A DNA stretch of 64,000 nt from Cristatella mucedo (Eukaryota > Bryozoa > Phylactolaemata > Cristatellidae): contig WPIO01000005.1 in assembly GCA_009760855.2 (NCBI GenBank), positions 1,580,001-1,644,000 of the forward strand, read 5' to 3'. The translations under genes were made by a program, and so were the position numbers. The notes below the pieces were generated by a model. The model was not told the DNA's origin and did no database searches. It saw only the letters and a program-made list of their open reading frames with translations. This document shows, one piece after another, positions 12,991-25,355 of the stretch. Positions within the stretch are counted from its first letter, which is position 1. Every line of letters starts with the position of its first letter.

Positions 12991-13411
12991 GCTATTAATT
13001 ACTATCAGTTATGTCACTCCCGATACCAAGGTATACAAAGGTGCGTTGCAGCTCATATATATAAATACAGACTCGTCTCACAAGAAGGTAGGCACACAGC
13101 TGGTGCTAAATCTTCGCGACAAATGACTGCAGCACCTCAAAGTTTGGATTAAGATTCACGATAGAAGCTCCAATGCACGCAGGTGTAGCGATGATGGCTG
13201 AGTAAAATAGCAATCAATATCACCAATATGTCAGCGATAACTTTACGTGTTCTGTGGCTGTATATTCTTCAATGCAAGAGAGCTACGTCAGCTAAGAGCA
13301 TATGGGACGGGCATAAAAAACCGACAAGTGAAAAGCTTTAACTACAATCAATTGAGATAAATGCGATTGTTAATCACGGCCATGTAGAAATCATTACTTC
13401 CGCAACCATAA

Positions 13412-13760
13412 TATAATAATAGTAACAATGCATTTGATATAGCATCCTCAGATAATAATAAAAATAATAATACACTTGATAAAGCGCCCTCGGAGAACTC
13501 AAAGTCTTTCTAGGCGCTTTACATTTGCTGCAAAGGAAACACGATCGATTAGTGAGTATTATCATGCTTGATAAACAACATGAATAACAGGGTTAGGGGT
13601 GACATGTACAAGGTCAGCATGCAAGTGTGGTTAGTGGCAGCATGCAACAATGTCAGCACGCATAAGCACATTAAGGACGAATTACATGGACCTACTAAAT
13701 GCTGTCATAAATAGGTGCGTTTTTAATTCCTTTTTAATGTGGTCAAGTCGGGTATGTCGT
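13412..13760 (-). mobile_element. CR1/L2-like LINE 3' end, antisense
   Basis: Read on plus it starts with an AAT-rich tail (13412-13470) and runs through gcgccctcggagaactcaa and tctaggcgctttacatttgc into the 3' UTR (gcatgcaacaatgtcagcac) and the end of ORF2 (aattcctttttaatgtggtc). Confidence 0.8.
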
Positions 13761-13774
13761 GACGCAAGTCGGTG

Positions 13775-13998
13775 AACTCAGAGAACTCAAATCTCTTTCT
13801 AGGCACTCTACATTTGCCATAACCAAGATCGGGTTCATACCAGCTTGCGTTTCACTGTGAACAAAACCTAAATAGAAATGAGGTCGCATGAGGTCGCGTG
13901 GGTGAGTTTTCATAAGTGAGTCTATGGTGCACCATTTTTTATTTTTCAGAGAGGCTGTCATAATAGCAATAGTCAATTTCTATAGCACCTTCGGAGAA
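13775..13998 (-). mobile_element. CR1/L2-like LINE 3'-end scraps
   Basis: A second copy of the antisense terminus (gagaactcaaatctctttct, aggcactctacatttgcc) follows immediately, with another partial terminus near 13975-14010. Both are too short for further classification. Confidence 0.55.
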
Positions 13999-14039
13999 CT
14001 TTTATATATGCTGTAATAGGTGTTGGGTGAGTCCGAAAT

Positions 14040-14460
14040 GCTTAACCGTTGGCCTCTACCGGCAGAGAACATCAGCACTTTCTGGGTGCGCCGGCCTGGG
14101 CGACGGATTGTGAAGCCGCTTTGGTTCACCTGGAACTGGACTCATCTTATCCACTTCTCTTCCAATATGAGATCGCTCTGTATATTTAGCAGCCCCGAAT
14201 TCTCACATACTAGGTCTAGCACCTCTTGCCTCTGCTTATCTGGCATCCCCGGTTTATTGGCTCGATGTCTGAGAATTTTATTCTTAGCGTGTGGAGCGTG
14301 GGGTGCGTGAGACTGGCCGCATTAAGGTCTTGCACGGTTTATGGGTGGAGTGCAGCGTCGTCACCAGAGCTAATAACCTTGGAACACTTGTGACCCATTC
14401 GTGGGAAACAGTATCCAAGCCTTGCGAATAATACTGAGAGCGTCTTCGTCTTCAGGTGGC
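14040..14460 (-). pseudogene. Unidentified coding remnant
   Basis: The minus strand reads as protein-like blocks in shifting frames: PPEDEDALSIIRKAWILF near 14400-14460, then RANKPGMPDKQRQEVLDLV...NSGLLNIQSDLILEEKW near 14150-14270 ending in a stop, then QSGFTIRRPGRRTQKVLMF near 14040-14130. The balance of charged and hydrophobic residues is better than in neighbouring intergenic DNA, yet stops and frame changes interrupt it. I do not recognise the family; a decayed transposon protein or processed gene is likely. Confidence 0.3.
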
Positions 14461-17377
14461 CTGGTTTTGTTGTCCAACGCAAGCTGCTGGCCCAAGAAAT
14501 ATCAGCTTATTTTCCCTTTTTTTTGGTAATTCTAAGCAGTTAGTGCGGACTGAGTGCCGCAAAGGCATCCCGACCGAGATATTTAGTTTTCTCTACACCC
14601 ACATAAGTGCGACATTGATAGCAAAATCTGTGTATGTATATAATTGGCCAGTGGCGAATGAAAAAAATGGTGGTCTTTTCCAACGATAAGTGTCAGAGAA
14701 CTTAAGCCCCACACAAGAGTTAGAACTGCTTGCCAGTTTTGTCGAAGATTTCGCCCACAACCAACCGTATCAATCAACCGTCATTAAGCGCTGTCGTGAC
14801 ATTAAATATAGGAAAATCTGATTGAAATAACCATCCATTATAAGTATCCCAGCAAATGTAAAGTGCATCAAAAATATTGAGTTATATTAGGTCGTTATAC
14901 TAAATCTATTATTATTCTTATTATTATTTAGCTTTAATGACTAGCTCTGGGGTAAGGCGGCCAGTATTAGGAGTTATCCCCCAAAATGGCCATTAATAGT
15001 GTGAGTTGTCCCCCTCAAAAAGCACATTTATTAAATATCGTACGAAGACCAGTAAACTGAATGGCATGAAAATTGGCACGAAGAACACTGGTAGCATTAG
15101 CTATCGTTTGATGTGATATAGCTGCAGTGTTGACCTTCTGATGACCTGTAAAAGTCCAAGGTCACGTATAGCACTGCAGCTAAAAGGCAGCTCCACATTT
15201 TTCCGATTAAAAAAGCCATTGTAGAAATATGGCAAACCACTCAAAAGATGCAAGACACTCGACTGGACACTCTTCCCCCACACAAAATTTAAAAAAAAAT
15301 TGACATCTCAAACAGTTGACTGGCATCACGAACACAGCCCACGGACACTTTGTGACAGGCACGTTAAATGTATACACACCCATCATGCGTAGATGCACAG
15401 GGGGAGAGTGTCTAGACAGGTGAGCTCCACCTATATTACAAGTTTCGCACAGATCGGCCCAGTATCGACCAAGTTGTACAATTTACCAGGTACCAAGTAC
15501 TAGTGCTTTGACAGCGCTCAGAGAAGCCAACTTAAGCTGCCAAAGCAAGTAGGTGACGAATAACAAGATTGTTACTATATTTGTCGCCAAACAACATGGA
15601 AACACATACTTACGAGCATGTATTTTGAATTTCACGTTGATTGGGTCACAATAAGCCTACCTGTGACATTTTTACGACATGTGAGTGAAAGGATGACAAA
15701 GGCTTAGCACGACAAACACAGCCACAGTTTTGACCAAAACAAGTCTATCTACCGAGGTCCAATATGAATGCGAGAAGGCTGGAATGATTATGTAACTACA
15801 ATCAATCATATATTCCAAAGTTTTAAGGTGATCAGATCATTATTTTAGGAGATACGACATAAATGACCGCAGGCATTGGACTGTCGTTTGCAGATAAACT
15901 TGAGAACTTCCAGCTATAACCAAGCGGCCGCACTAGGAAAATTCAATAAATAGATAAATATGGATCTTAGGAATAGGTCAACCTAACAAGATCCTTATAC
16001 AGCCTAAGCAGATCATATCCGCGATAGGTCTCATACCGTAGGCCGGCAATCCAGGTACAGCCGGGCGGCTGACCGGCATTCGCCAATACAAATATCTAAC
16101 TATTAACGACATCAATGAGAACTTGAAATCACCTAAATTTCCTTGAATAGAAATGAATCAATATTTTCAGACCGGCTTCCAGTAAACGACGCGCTAGTTC
16201 CATCCAAGTAACCAAGCTGACCGGCCGCCGAACCATAGACCACTCGCGGCCGTCGCCTCGTGCGTTATGGCGGCAACAGAAACTGGATCAGCTGTCCCAA
16301 GATTCATGCGGTGCCGTGATAATGGACTCCTTAGTTACGGGGGCCCCGGCAGCAGTACATTCTAAATACATTATCCCTAATGTTCGTCTAATGGCCGAAC
16401 GACAGTCACTTCTGGTTTATGATCGGATGTAAACATACCAATGTAAGCATGTTTCTGCCAAGTAAATAAGAAGTGGGCCTTGGAATGCCGTTTACCGCCG
16501 GTTGCTATGGACGGGGCGGGGAAGCAGAGGCGGTACTAGGCACCCTGCCGATAGGGGGTTTACTCTTTCATCATCTTGTTATACTACCGGTCGGACGTGT
16601 GATCTCGAGGGGCGTGTCATTTCCGGAAAAGTTTTACGTTTTATCATTTTCCAGTTATTTTTTGAAGGCCCGTTTAGGGCTGAATAGCTTATAATCGCAG
16701 AGTTCACCAGAAAACCGCAGTTCCGGCTCTGTTATTTTTCAAAGAAAATTATTTTGCTGAGCTCTATGTACTACTTCCGGTTTAAATAGGTCTTACATAA
16801 TAATTTTATTGACCATGTTCTAATCATCTGAAAACCATCAAAATTTGAGTTTGCATTTACAACTAGTTTATCTTTAATATGCGAATTTTAAAAAATTAAC
16901 AATTTTTAAAAATGTTCGTGGGCTACCCCGTTAAGTGTCTGTTGGAGCACCATCTTTTAGACACCACATCCATACCCGCAATTTCTTTGTGTCTTCGCTC
17001 TACTTGTTGGGGAATGCGGGGCTGAAAATCTACTTTGACTAAACGTGTCGTTTATTTAACTGACCCATATCAACCCAAGTATGTAGAGAATAAAGTACCG
17101 TGGACGTTAAGCTAACTGAAAATGAACTCAATAGCTATGACTAGCAAATTCTCGCCTCCTGTCATTGAGCGCTCTCACGTGCGTTCGTGTTCGTTACAGA
17201 ATTCTTCCGAAAACCAAAGCTCGCGAACGTCACATACGGAAACGATAAGCTAAGACCTATTTAAAGTTATTCTAACTTTTATTTGACCGTAGCGTGTAAG
17301 AAATTACATGCCTATGGATATCTAAACGCTTATCGAGTCGGGCTGTAGGGTCTCCCGCGCCGGCGGCTGTCTTAGCT
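14461..17377. other. Intergenic, no gene recognised
   Basis: Only short AT-rich open stretches on both strands, none with a domain or convincing splice partner. The 3' part (16900-17377) may include the 5' region of LINE copy A, whose true start I cannot set. Confidence 0.4.
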
Positions 17378-20300
17378 ATGCCGGCGGCTAGTAACCTGCA
17401 TGTTAGTTATGATCGTCGGCAACTGTTGTCGCTTCATCATCGTAGGTCAAATGCATTCCTAGATATTATTGTTGTTGCTAAAATTCATGAACTATGCATT
17501 AACAAAAGAAAAGCACCCCGGAGCCGCCACGGTGGCCGGAACCGCCAGCTCAGACGCCGCTCGTTGGGCAGAAACTTCGAGCTAAGTACCCGATCGTTTG
17601 GTATTCCTAGCATTGTCTCGAACCGCTCAGCACGCTCCCCCACGTGCTTCTCTGTGAATCTCTCTGACTTAGTGGTCATCAGGACTGTTATAACTCCATC
17701 GACCCGACTTAACGCTTGCCTTTGGATCGTCGCTCAATGTGCAATAAACCTCTGGTAATAAGCGACCTCATTTCTGAAAATGGTCTCGGCCTGCTTGCCC
17801 TAACTAAAACTTGGCTAAAATCGATAAACTGCCAGACAATTAAAGACTCTACCCCAACTGGTTTCTCATTCTTGTATACCCCTAGATCAATAAAAACTGG
17901 AGGTGGAGTTGCTGTTATCGTGCACTCGAAATTCAACTTCAAGCCATTTGCAGTACCCTCGAAGCAGTCTTTTGAATCAATTGTCTTGGTCTCACCCAAA
18001 AACAAGCTACCGATGGTGGCAGTAGTCTATCGTAGCCCACCAGGTACCACATTATCTCAGATTTCTTCGATCTCATTTTGATTCTGTGTGCAAGAAATGT
18101 ATCCTTCCTCATTATGGGTGATTTCAACGTTCACTTTGATAAACCTATCAGACGCCTTCAGCACTGAATTTCGTGCATTGACTGACTCATTTTTTCTTGT
18201 GGTTCATGTGCACGACCCTACTCACTTCAATGGACACAAACTCGACCAGATTTTCTCATACAACTGCACTTTGTCATCACCAATTATTACCAAATCATGC
18301 TTATCTGACCACATGCAGATCTCATTCAATCTACAGTGTGTGCCCACCTCCTCCTCTAAAATAACCTGTGAATTGCGAAACCTTAAGACCCTTGACATTG
18401 ATGCTGTCCGTGCGAGAATATTTGTTTCACCTCTGCTGCTCAGTCCTCCCTCCAATCTGTCATCATTGGTAGATAGCTACACCAAGACACTAGCTGACAC
18501 GCTCGACGAGTTTGCACCTCTAACTAAGCGTACTGTGCGCCCTCGCTCAGACGGCCTATGGTTTACCACAGACATCAAACTAGCCAGGTCTACTAAGCGA
18601 AAGCTTGAAAAAGCATACAAAAGATCAGGACTGATTGTCCATCGACAGGCATATGAAGACTACTGTAGGTCGTACCAATCTATCCTAGCAAAGGCTAAGT
18701 CTGGCTTCTATAAAAACATTGTTGAATCACAGATGCACAATTCAAAAATGCTGATGTCGACGATCAACCATCTCCTCAACCGCTCCGAGATTAGCTCCTT
18801 ACCTGATGATCCTTGTGATGATCTAGCCGATCGCTTATTTCGATTCTTGGTGCAGAATATAGATGAGATCAGGGAGTTGATTTCTGCGATAACAACACCC
18901 CCCCCCCCTAGAATGCTGTTCCCCGATTCCTGGCTGCACCTCAATGTCTTCATTTAAGCAGGTCACTAGTGATCTCGTCCTGAAGTTCAAATCCCAATCA
19001 AAGAAGACAACAAGTCCTCTGGACCCTATTCCCACTCTCCTGCTCCTACATTGCATTGATCTGCTGCTGCCATGCATAACTAGCATCATTAATATGTCAT
19101 TAGCCTCAGGTCATGTCCCAGCACCTTTCAAAAAAGCTGTAGTCAGGCCGCTTCTCAAGAAAGCGACACATGACCAAGAGATCTTGAGCAACTACCACCC
19201 AGTCTCCCTTCTACCATTCCTATCAAATACACACTGGAACGGGTCGTAGCGGACCAGCTGAACTCATATCCTGAAACTTCTAGCCTTGCTAGTAATTTCC
19301 AGTCTGGCTTTAGACCTAATCACTCCACCGACTCAGCAATGCTTAGGGTGTACAATGACCTACTTAGGAATGCTGACATAGGTTGCATGTCCCTACTTGT
19401 TTTGCTCGATCTTTCGACAGCTTTTGATACTATCGATCACATAGTTCTTCTAGAGCGCCTCTCATCTCGCCTGGGCATCACTGGCACTGCTCTGCAATGG
19501 TTCAGGTCCTATCTCAGTGGGAGACTCCAGAGTATTGACGTGAATGGACAAAGATCATCCGAGGTGCCTCTGAAATATGGGGTACCTCAGGGCTCCGTGC
19601 TAGGTCCGGTTCTTTTCATGGTTTATACTCTCCCTCTTGCTGATGTGATCGCCAAGCACAATCTAGGCTTTCACTTCTATGCGGATGACACTCACTTGTA
19701 CCTTTGCTTTGACCCCTCCCAGCCTTCGATCACCTCGAATTCTCTCAACTCACTTGCTGCATGTATTGATGACATCCACACATGGATGGCAGCAAATTTT
19801 CTAAAACTGAAAGATGATAGAACTAACTTACTAGTTATGGGCAAACCCAGTGTGATTCAGAAATTTTGAAAGGCTGACACTCAATATTGGCTCTGCCAGC
19901 ATGTCTCCCGTAGAATCAGCTCGAAATCTAGGTGTCATGTTCCAAAGTGACCTCTCGTTAGACGACCACCTCAGCTCCACAATCAAGCCTGCACACTTTC
20001 AGCTTTATAACATTGCTAAAATTCGGGCTTTTTTAGATAAGGATACCACGTCTAAGTTGGTCCATGCATTTGTGACATCCCATCTTGACTTCTGCAACTC
20101 ACTGCTTGCTGGCCTACCGGCATGTACAATCAGGTGATTACAGATGGTGCAAAACTCCTCAGCTAGGCTTGAATGTCGTGAGACTGGCAGTTGCCACATC
20201 ACACCACTTCTCACCAATCTGCACTGGCTACCAGGCAAGCAACGGATCGACTTTAAGGTTTGGTTTTGTCGCTCACTTTTAGGTCACTTCATTCTTTGGC

Positions 20301-20778
20301 TCCAACCTATCTCTCAGATCTACTCCCCCAACAGGCCAAGCAGCATACCACCCGCTTTTGGGAATCCAACGGTTTACCAATACCTCGTACAAACCTCAAA
20401 TTCTTTGGAGACCGTGCATTTAGTTCGTATGCTCCCAAAGTCCGGAACTCCCTCCCGACTTGCGTCAGAACATCCCCTGACTTGACCACATTTAAAAAGA
20501 ACTTATTAAGAAGACCTATTTAGGACAGCATTTAGTGGGTCCCTGTGATTCATTCTTGATGTGCTTATGCGTGCTGACACTGTGCAGCTGCCACTAACCC
20601 CATTTACATGCCGACCCAGTGTATGTCACCCCTAACCATGTTATTCATGTTTATCAAGCATGATATCACTCGCCATTCAAAAGCGCTTCCCTTTGCAGCA
20701 AATGTAAAGCGCCTAAAAAGAGAGATTGAGTTCTCTAAGGACGCTTTAACAAGTGCATTATTATTATTATTGTAAATA
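17378..20778 (+). mobile_element. CR1/L2-like LINE, copy A (broken)
   Basis: Long non-LTR retrotransposon. An apurinic-like endonuclease region (17716-18330) has the ALTKTWL block, GGGVAVIVHS, GDFNVHFDKP (in another frame) and CLSDHMQISF. A linker follows, then reverse transcriptase (18950-19870): SPLDPIPTLLLLHC, FKKAVVRPLLKK, LDLSTAFDTIDH, GVPQGSVLGPVLF and FYADDTHLYL. The thumb and C-terminal region run to about 20523, then a 3' UTR, the conserved terminus (agagagattgagttctctaa) and an ATTATT tail. It would copy its RNA at a nicked target. Breaks: the catalytic Glu of the usual TETWL box is Lys; the GDFN segment sits between two compensating frame changes; TGA near 18079; C12 run at 18898-18909; a frame break near 19220; TGA near 19867. 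Copy B is at 52.1 kb. Confidence 0.92.
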
Positions 20779-23732
20779 ACTTGTACTAGTTACTTATCAA
20801 AGATTGTGAATTTTTCTTTCGCGTCATTGTACAGGCTTAGAAAGCAGCGTGAGGAATTTCTTTCAATTATAAACCCTACAAGCATTAACGGACTGTACCC
20901 ATCCAAGAAAATAATATACGGATATGCTCGTTAATCTAATTTTTATAAAGACACGAAGTTATTATTACTAATCATCTAATGAACGCATTTTTCAAGGGAC
21001 CCAGTTTGATTCATATATGCGTGTACATAAAATATGGATCCGACAAAAAAACTTTCGTAGCGACAATTGATCTGTTGCCTGAACCTTGAATGGAAATTCT
21101 AGTACGCACATTAGAAAGCACATACAAATATTTGGAGAAAGTTCCGGTGCTTTGCTCAGGTACGAAGTCCGAAGTAGATTCTTTCTGAGATCAACGCAGC
21201 ACCATCAATGGCTTAAACGCTGGAGCTCATTTGACAGAGTGTTTTCTTACAGCCAACCCGCTAAGTCTGACTGCCTTATTAATAAGACATTGCTATTTTT
21301 CGTATTAAGATTGAATCTCCGTCGTGCTATTTTTCCGATTAAGATTGAATCCCCGTCGATTGCTGCCTCTTGCAATTTTCGCGGGCTTTGAAGCAACAGG
21401 TACACTCGAGAGGTGTGTTGTGGAGAAATGAGGCTATCCATATTACGCATATCGTGCTGGGGCAAACTATCAATGAACGCGAAACAGCTGCCTCTGGCAA
21501 AATAACTTCTAGGAATCAAATACAATTGGAGGATTAACCGTGCGATTTGCTGACCGGGTGTGCAAAAGAAAGCTTTTTAAAATCATCGAATGCGGTAGCA
21601 GAGGCTAGTGTATGCACAAGCTATCTTGACGAGCATAAACTTACATGAGGCCCGGCCAGACGAGCGGCCTTTATTTGCTTGCGGCATTGACTGTAACTGC
21701 AATTATCAGCTTCGCGAAGCCATTATAGCCGTTAAGGCTCTTCTGCCGCTATACAGCTGATGCTGTTAAATTAGTCAATATTTATCTATCTACTATGATT
21801 ACTTTAGCTTTTAAAGTGTGTATCAGGTCAAAATGCCTCGCTATATTCTAAGCAGACTACTGGGAGTCGTTTGAACTAACAAGAGACTGCATTATTGTAG
21901 TGAGTGTGAAAAAAACTAGCAACAACGAGGTTCCTTGTTATGGAACAATGAGCTCAGCTTCGCTCAGCCTATCCTGGAAACGGTCGGTCGATCGTCGTTT
22001 GAAAGCACAGGGCAGGGCAGGCGCTGGCTGACCAGCACCGACGGAAGTCATTCGTATGACCCGTATGCCCGCGTGTGCAATTGAATGAAATGCAGTGAGT
22101 AAGCCAGAAACATCGACGCTTACAGTATCAAACCAAAGGCGCAGCTGGGTGCAGCCAACTCCATCAATGCCGGCGTGTTAATCGCAGCTCGAATCGCAGC
22201 TCGATGCTCGCTGGGCGTTTTGGCCGATTCCACGAGATCGCAGGCATTCCATTGTAAGCAAAAGCCAAAACCGCGGTCGCTAATATTGAGCAGAGACCGA
22301 AGCCTCGTGCAGCTTATTTTGGAAGTAGAAGGTAGTAGGTAGGTAGTAGTAGGCTGTAGGCTCCAGAGCGCCTGGTCACTCGCTACCCTGTGCCGTTGGG
22401 AGCCAATAGCACGAGAGAACACGCATACCGTGGAATTGCATGAAATTTTAGAGAGAGAGAGAGCTACCTCAAAATAGAGCGGTTTATAGTTCGGGATTTA
22501 GACCGCAGCTGGATCGAAGCTGGATCAAATTGCTCTAACGCCTTAGCTGGACTCATTTTTGAAACATCTGACCGCCGCCGCAGCAGCCAACTTGTGCCGC
22601 ATTCTCCGCACGCTGGACTACGCCTAACCTGCCAGAGAGGCCGTGTAGCCAGGTGCTCTGTCTGCTTACCTCCGGCGGTAGAGAGCTCGTTGCTGAGTAC
22701 GCTCGACAAGCCACTCTGCTGACTTCTTCCGGCAGCGAACATAAAAAAACTCAATTAAGCCCTTTCTGAGCGCGGCAGCCCGCTCGAGGTAGCTACGGCT
22801 CGGTTTCCAAAGGTTTGCAGTTCGTTCACGGCATTTGTCTGGGTACCCTCGTGCCGCGTGCGACTGCTCGCATAAGCTTTCCAACATTTCTACGGCGAAT
22901 CTGAGAGGCCCTACCCTGAGGCTGAACACCCACCCTCGGCATGCAGCCTTGTGCGGTCTACTGGAGAAAGGGAGCCAGTGGACTTAAGGGGGGAGGGGAG
23001 GGGCGGCGAAAAAGGCGTCGCGGAAGAAAGACATCCCACCGGAACCACTCTAGATCCGATTCGGTGTCCTAGAAGAGTCGGGTCCGGACGGACGATATAT
23101 TTTCCAAACTATCGCTTTTAAAACAAACTAGCTTTATGTTCCGGTAAAGTTTGTGTCATCTCTCCGAGCAAATCATTCACGTAGCGTCACTCCGCCACAC
23201 TGCTTCTGCTGCTGTCTAGCAAAGAAACACAGTCAGGCCAAATGAACAATACATTTTCGGTCAGCTTGAAAGTCCGTACTGGTGCTATTAGTCGCGGCTT
23301 TTTGTTGAACCCAGTTTCTGCCACGGCCCGGCATGAAAATATAGTAACCCATGCCAGTCAATAATAATTATGATCCCTGCTAGGTACCTACATTAATAAA
23401 ATAAGGGAACTGCCCTTATAGGACCTTTGACACTCACATATTTCAAGTGCATTGCATTTATTTGCAAGGAAGTAAGTCAGATCACAGTGACTTATTGAGC
23501 AGCTGTGACAGCAACAGAGGCTAGGTAACTGCACTATTCACGAGGCTCGTGGTTTGATCCACTAGAGGTAATGGATATCGATGCCACATCATGAAACTAT
23601 ATTCAGTAAAAATACTTTGAACTCGGCGGCAAATGTGAAGCCCCGAATTGAGATTGGGTTCTTCTCTTAGGGTACTATAAAAGAGTTGTTGTTATAGTGA
23701 AAACAAAATTGTCACGAACGAACGCGTCGAGT
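20779..23732. other. Intergenic with short duplications
   Basis: No gene identified. A roughly 35-bp segment is tandemly doubled with a few changes at about 21288-21360 (ttaagattgaat...ccgtcg). A SINE 3' scrap lies at 21722-21776. Minus-strand open stretches at 22464-22754 and 22666-22929 are Arg/Ser-rich and match nothing I know. A G-rich stretch (ggggggaggggaggggcgg) lies at 22988-23006. Confidence 0.4.
21722..21776 (+). mobile_element. SINE family S, 3' fragment
   Basis: Sequence tatagccgttaaggctcttc, ctgccgctata and gctgttaaattag corresponds to the 3' half of the S-family SINE. The tRNA-like head is missing. Confidence 0.6.
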
Positions 23733-23868
23733 CGTGACGGCACAGGGCGGTTCCCGAGGTCGTCGATTCGAATTCTGCTGTGGGAATCCTTTATTGCCAC
23801 TGCCAGAGGTGGCGATAGCCGTTAAAGCACTTCCGTCGCTATACAAAAGAGGCCATTAAATCAGCTAG
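23733..23868 (+). mobile_element. tRNA-derived SINE, family S
   Basis: Head cgtgacggcacagggcgg, B-box-like gattcgaattctgctgtggg, body ttgccactgccagaggtgg and cgatagccgttaaag, end gaggccattaaatcagctag. Part of the anticodon-arm region is deleted relative to the 10.8-kb and 54.3-kb copies. Confidence 0.8.
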
Positions 23869-24584
23869 TAACCATTTATTTTATTTAGCGCAAGGATTCT
23901 GAGTTTCAGAATTCATACACGATACAAACGAGCATGCCACGGGGGCAGCTCCCCCTTGAGCACAGTAGCCAGCCGCAAGAGAGCTGGACAGAATTCACTA
24001 GCAGTACGGATAAGTTGACTAGGTGAATGAGAGAAAAATGTATAGCTGAGCTTTTCGCGGCTGCTTCTGATCAGTCATTTGTGTCTTGCATCTCAGGCTG
24101 CTGATCTCCAATATATCTCTGTTCATCAGTGTGCTGTAGTTTTTAGAAAACAAAACTGCATAATTCGGAAATAGGGAAGTGGCTGCAGTGAGTGGCAGAA
24201 TGATGAGCAACAGTAGAAGCGTAGCAGCAATCTGCTTTTCGCCGAGCTAGAAAGAACGGTTTTGCATCAGAATCCATTGCATTAAATGGAAATGTCGTGG
24301 ATTCGTGAGCAAGATCATTAAATTGGACAAAGTAAGTCTGGCTATGGCAGCATTCGGTTCAGCTATAAGCTGATGCATCATCGCACCGTCTGAATAATGG
24401 AACAGTAACTTTGCTCATTAGCTTGGAGTAGCTGCAAAAAATACACGTCGACACAAGTAGATGATGTGTATAGGCAACACTGCTGTCAATCCGACTAGCT
24501 TACCGTCGTACACTCTATAGATACGTTGCATGCTAAGACACGATACTCTCGTGACGTGGGCGTCCATAATGTCAGTTACATCTC

Positions 24585-24590
24585 TTTATT
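24585..24590 (-). terminator. Candidate poly(A) signal for the tetraspanin gene
   Basis: AATAAA on the minus strand (tttatt on plus), about 430 nt past the tetraspanin stop codon. It is the first exact hexamer I see downstream. No transcript evidence supports its use. Confidence 0.35.
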
Positions 24591-25022
24591 GTAGTTAATA
24601 CGCATCGCCAGAGCCCGGCATTCATCAATGAGCTTTAGTCTGACATTCGGCCTTGGAGTTACAAGCAACCACAGTATATACCGAGAATCTTAAGTCAAAA
24701 CTTAGCATTGAGGAGTACTGCACGGAAGTGGCTCAGCTTCCATAAATGCTGACGATTGCTGTGTAGAACATCAATATGTACATGCTTACACGAAGCTCAC
24801 ATTTAGTGGGCCAATCAGTACGTCACATGCAAATTAAAGGCTGCCGTATGCGTCCAAAGCCATTATTTCCTATACGGACATCCTGATCGATCGTGATAAT
24901 TAGGAATTAATTGCCAAAGACATTTTGTGGCCCGAAAACTTTGGAACCATTTTCACGTAGATATACTAGAAGTAGAATGTGATCGTCAATCTCTGTTGTT
25001 GCTTTCAGGAATTGCACCTCCT

Positions 25023-25082
25023 TTATGCCTTGTCCTGCTGAATCAACCTCGCCAAGCAGAAGGCGAAGATCACAAGGAAGAC
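25023..25082 (-). CDS. Tetraspanin exon 7 (TM4 end, C-terminus)
   Basis: Acceptor atgtttacag, then VFLVIFAFCLARLIQQDKA and TAA. It completes TM4 and leaves a tail of about ten residues, with no evident YxxPhi lysosomal-sorting motif. Confidence 0.9.
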   Translation of the reverse strand, partial: VFLVIFAFCLARLIQQDKA

Positions 25083-25275
25083 CTGTAAACATAAACTTAT
25101 TTTTGTCTTTAGCTACAATACGGAGCTCATTGACAATACGTAATTATTTGTGGCCCAATAAATAATTATATTTGATATCTATCCATTGATATCAATTGAA
25201 TCAAGCAGCAGGGCCCGGTCCGTCTATGGAGAGAGGGAGAGAGAGAGGAGAGAGAGAGAGGAGAGAGAGACGGGA

Positions 25276-25355
<80 letters not shown>

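Noticed and set aside
22988-23010. G-quadruplex
   Set aside because: Only three G-runs of three or more with usable loops; the fourth is GG. Weak at best.
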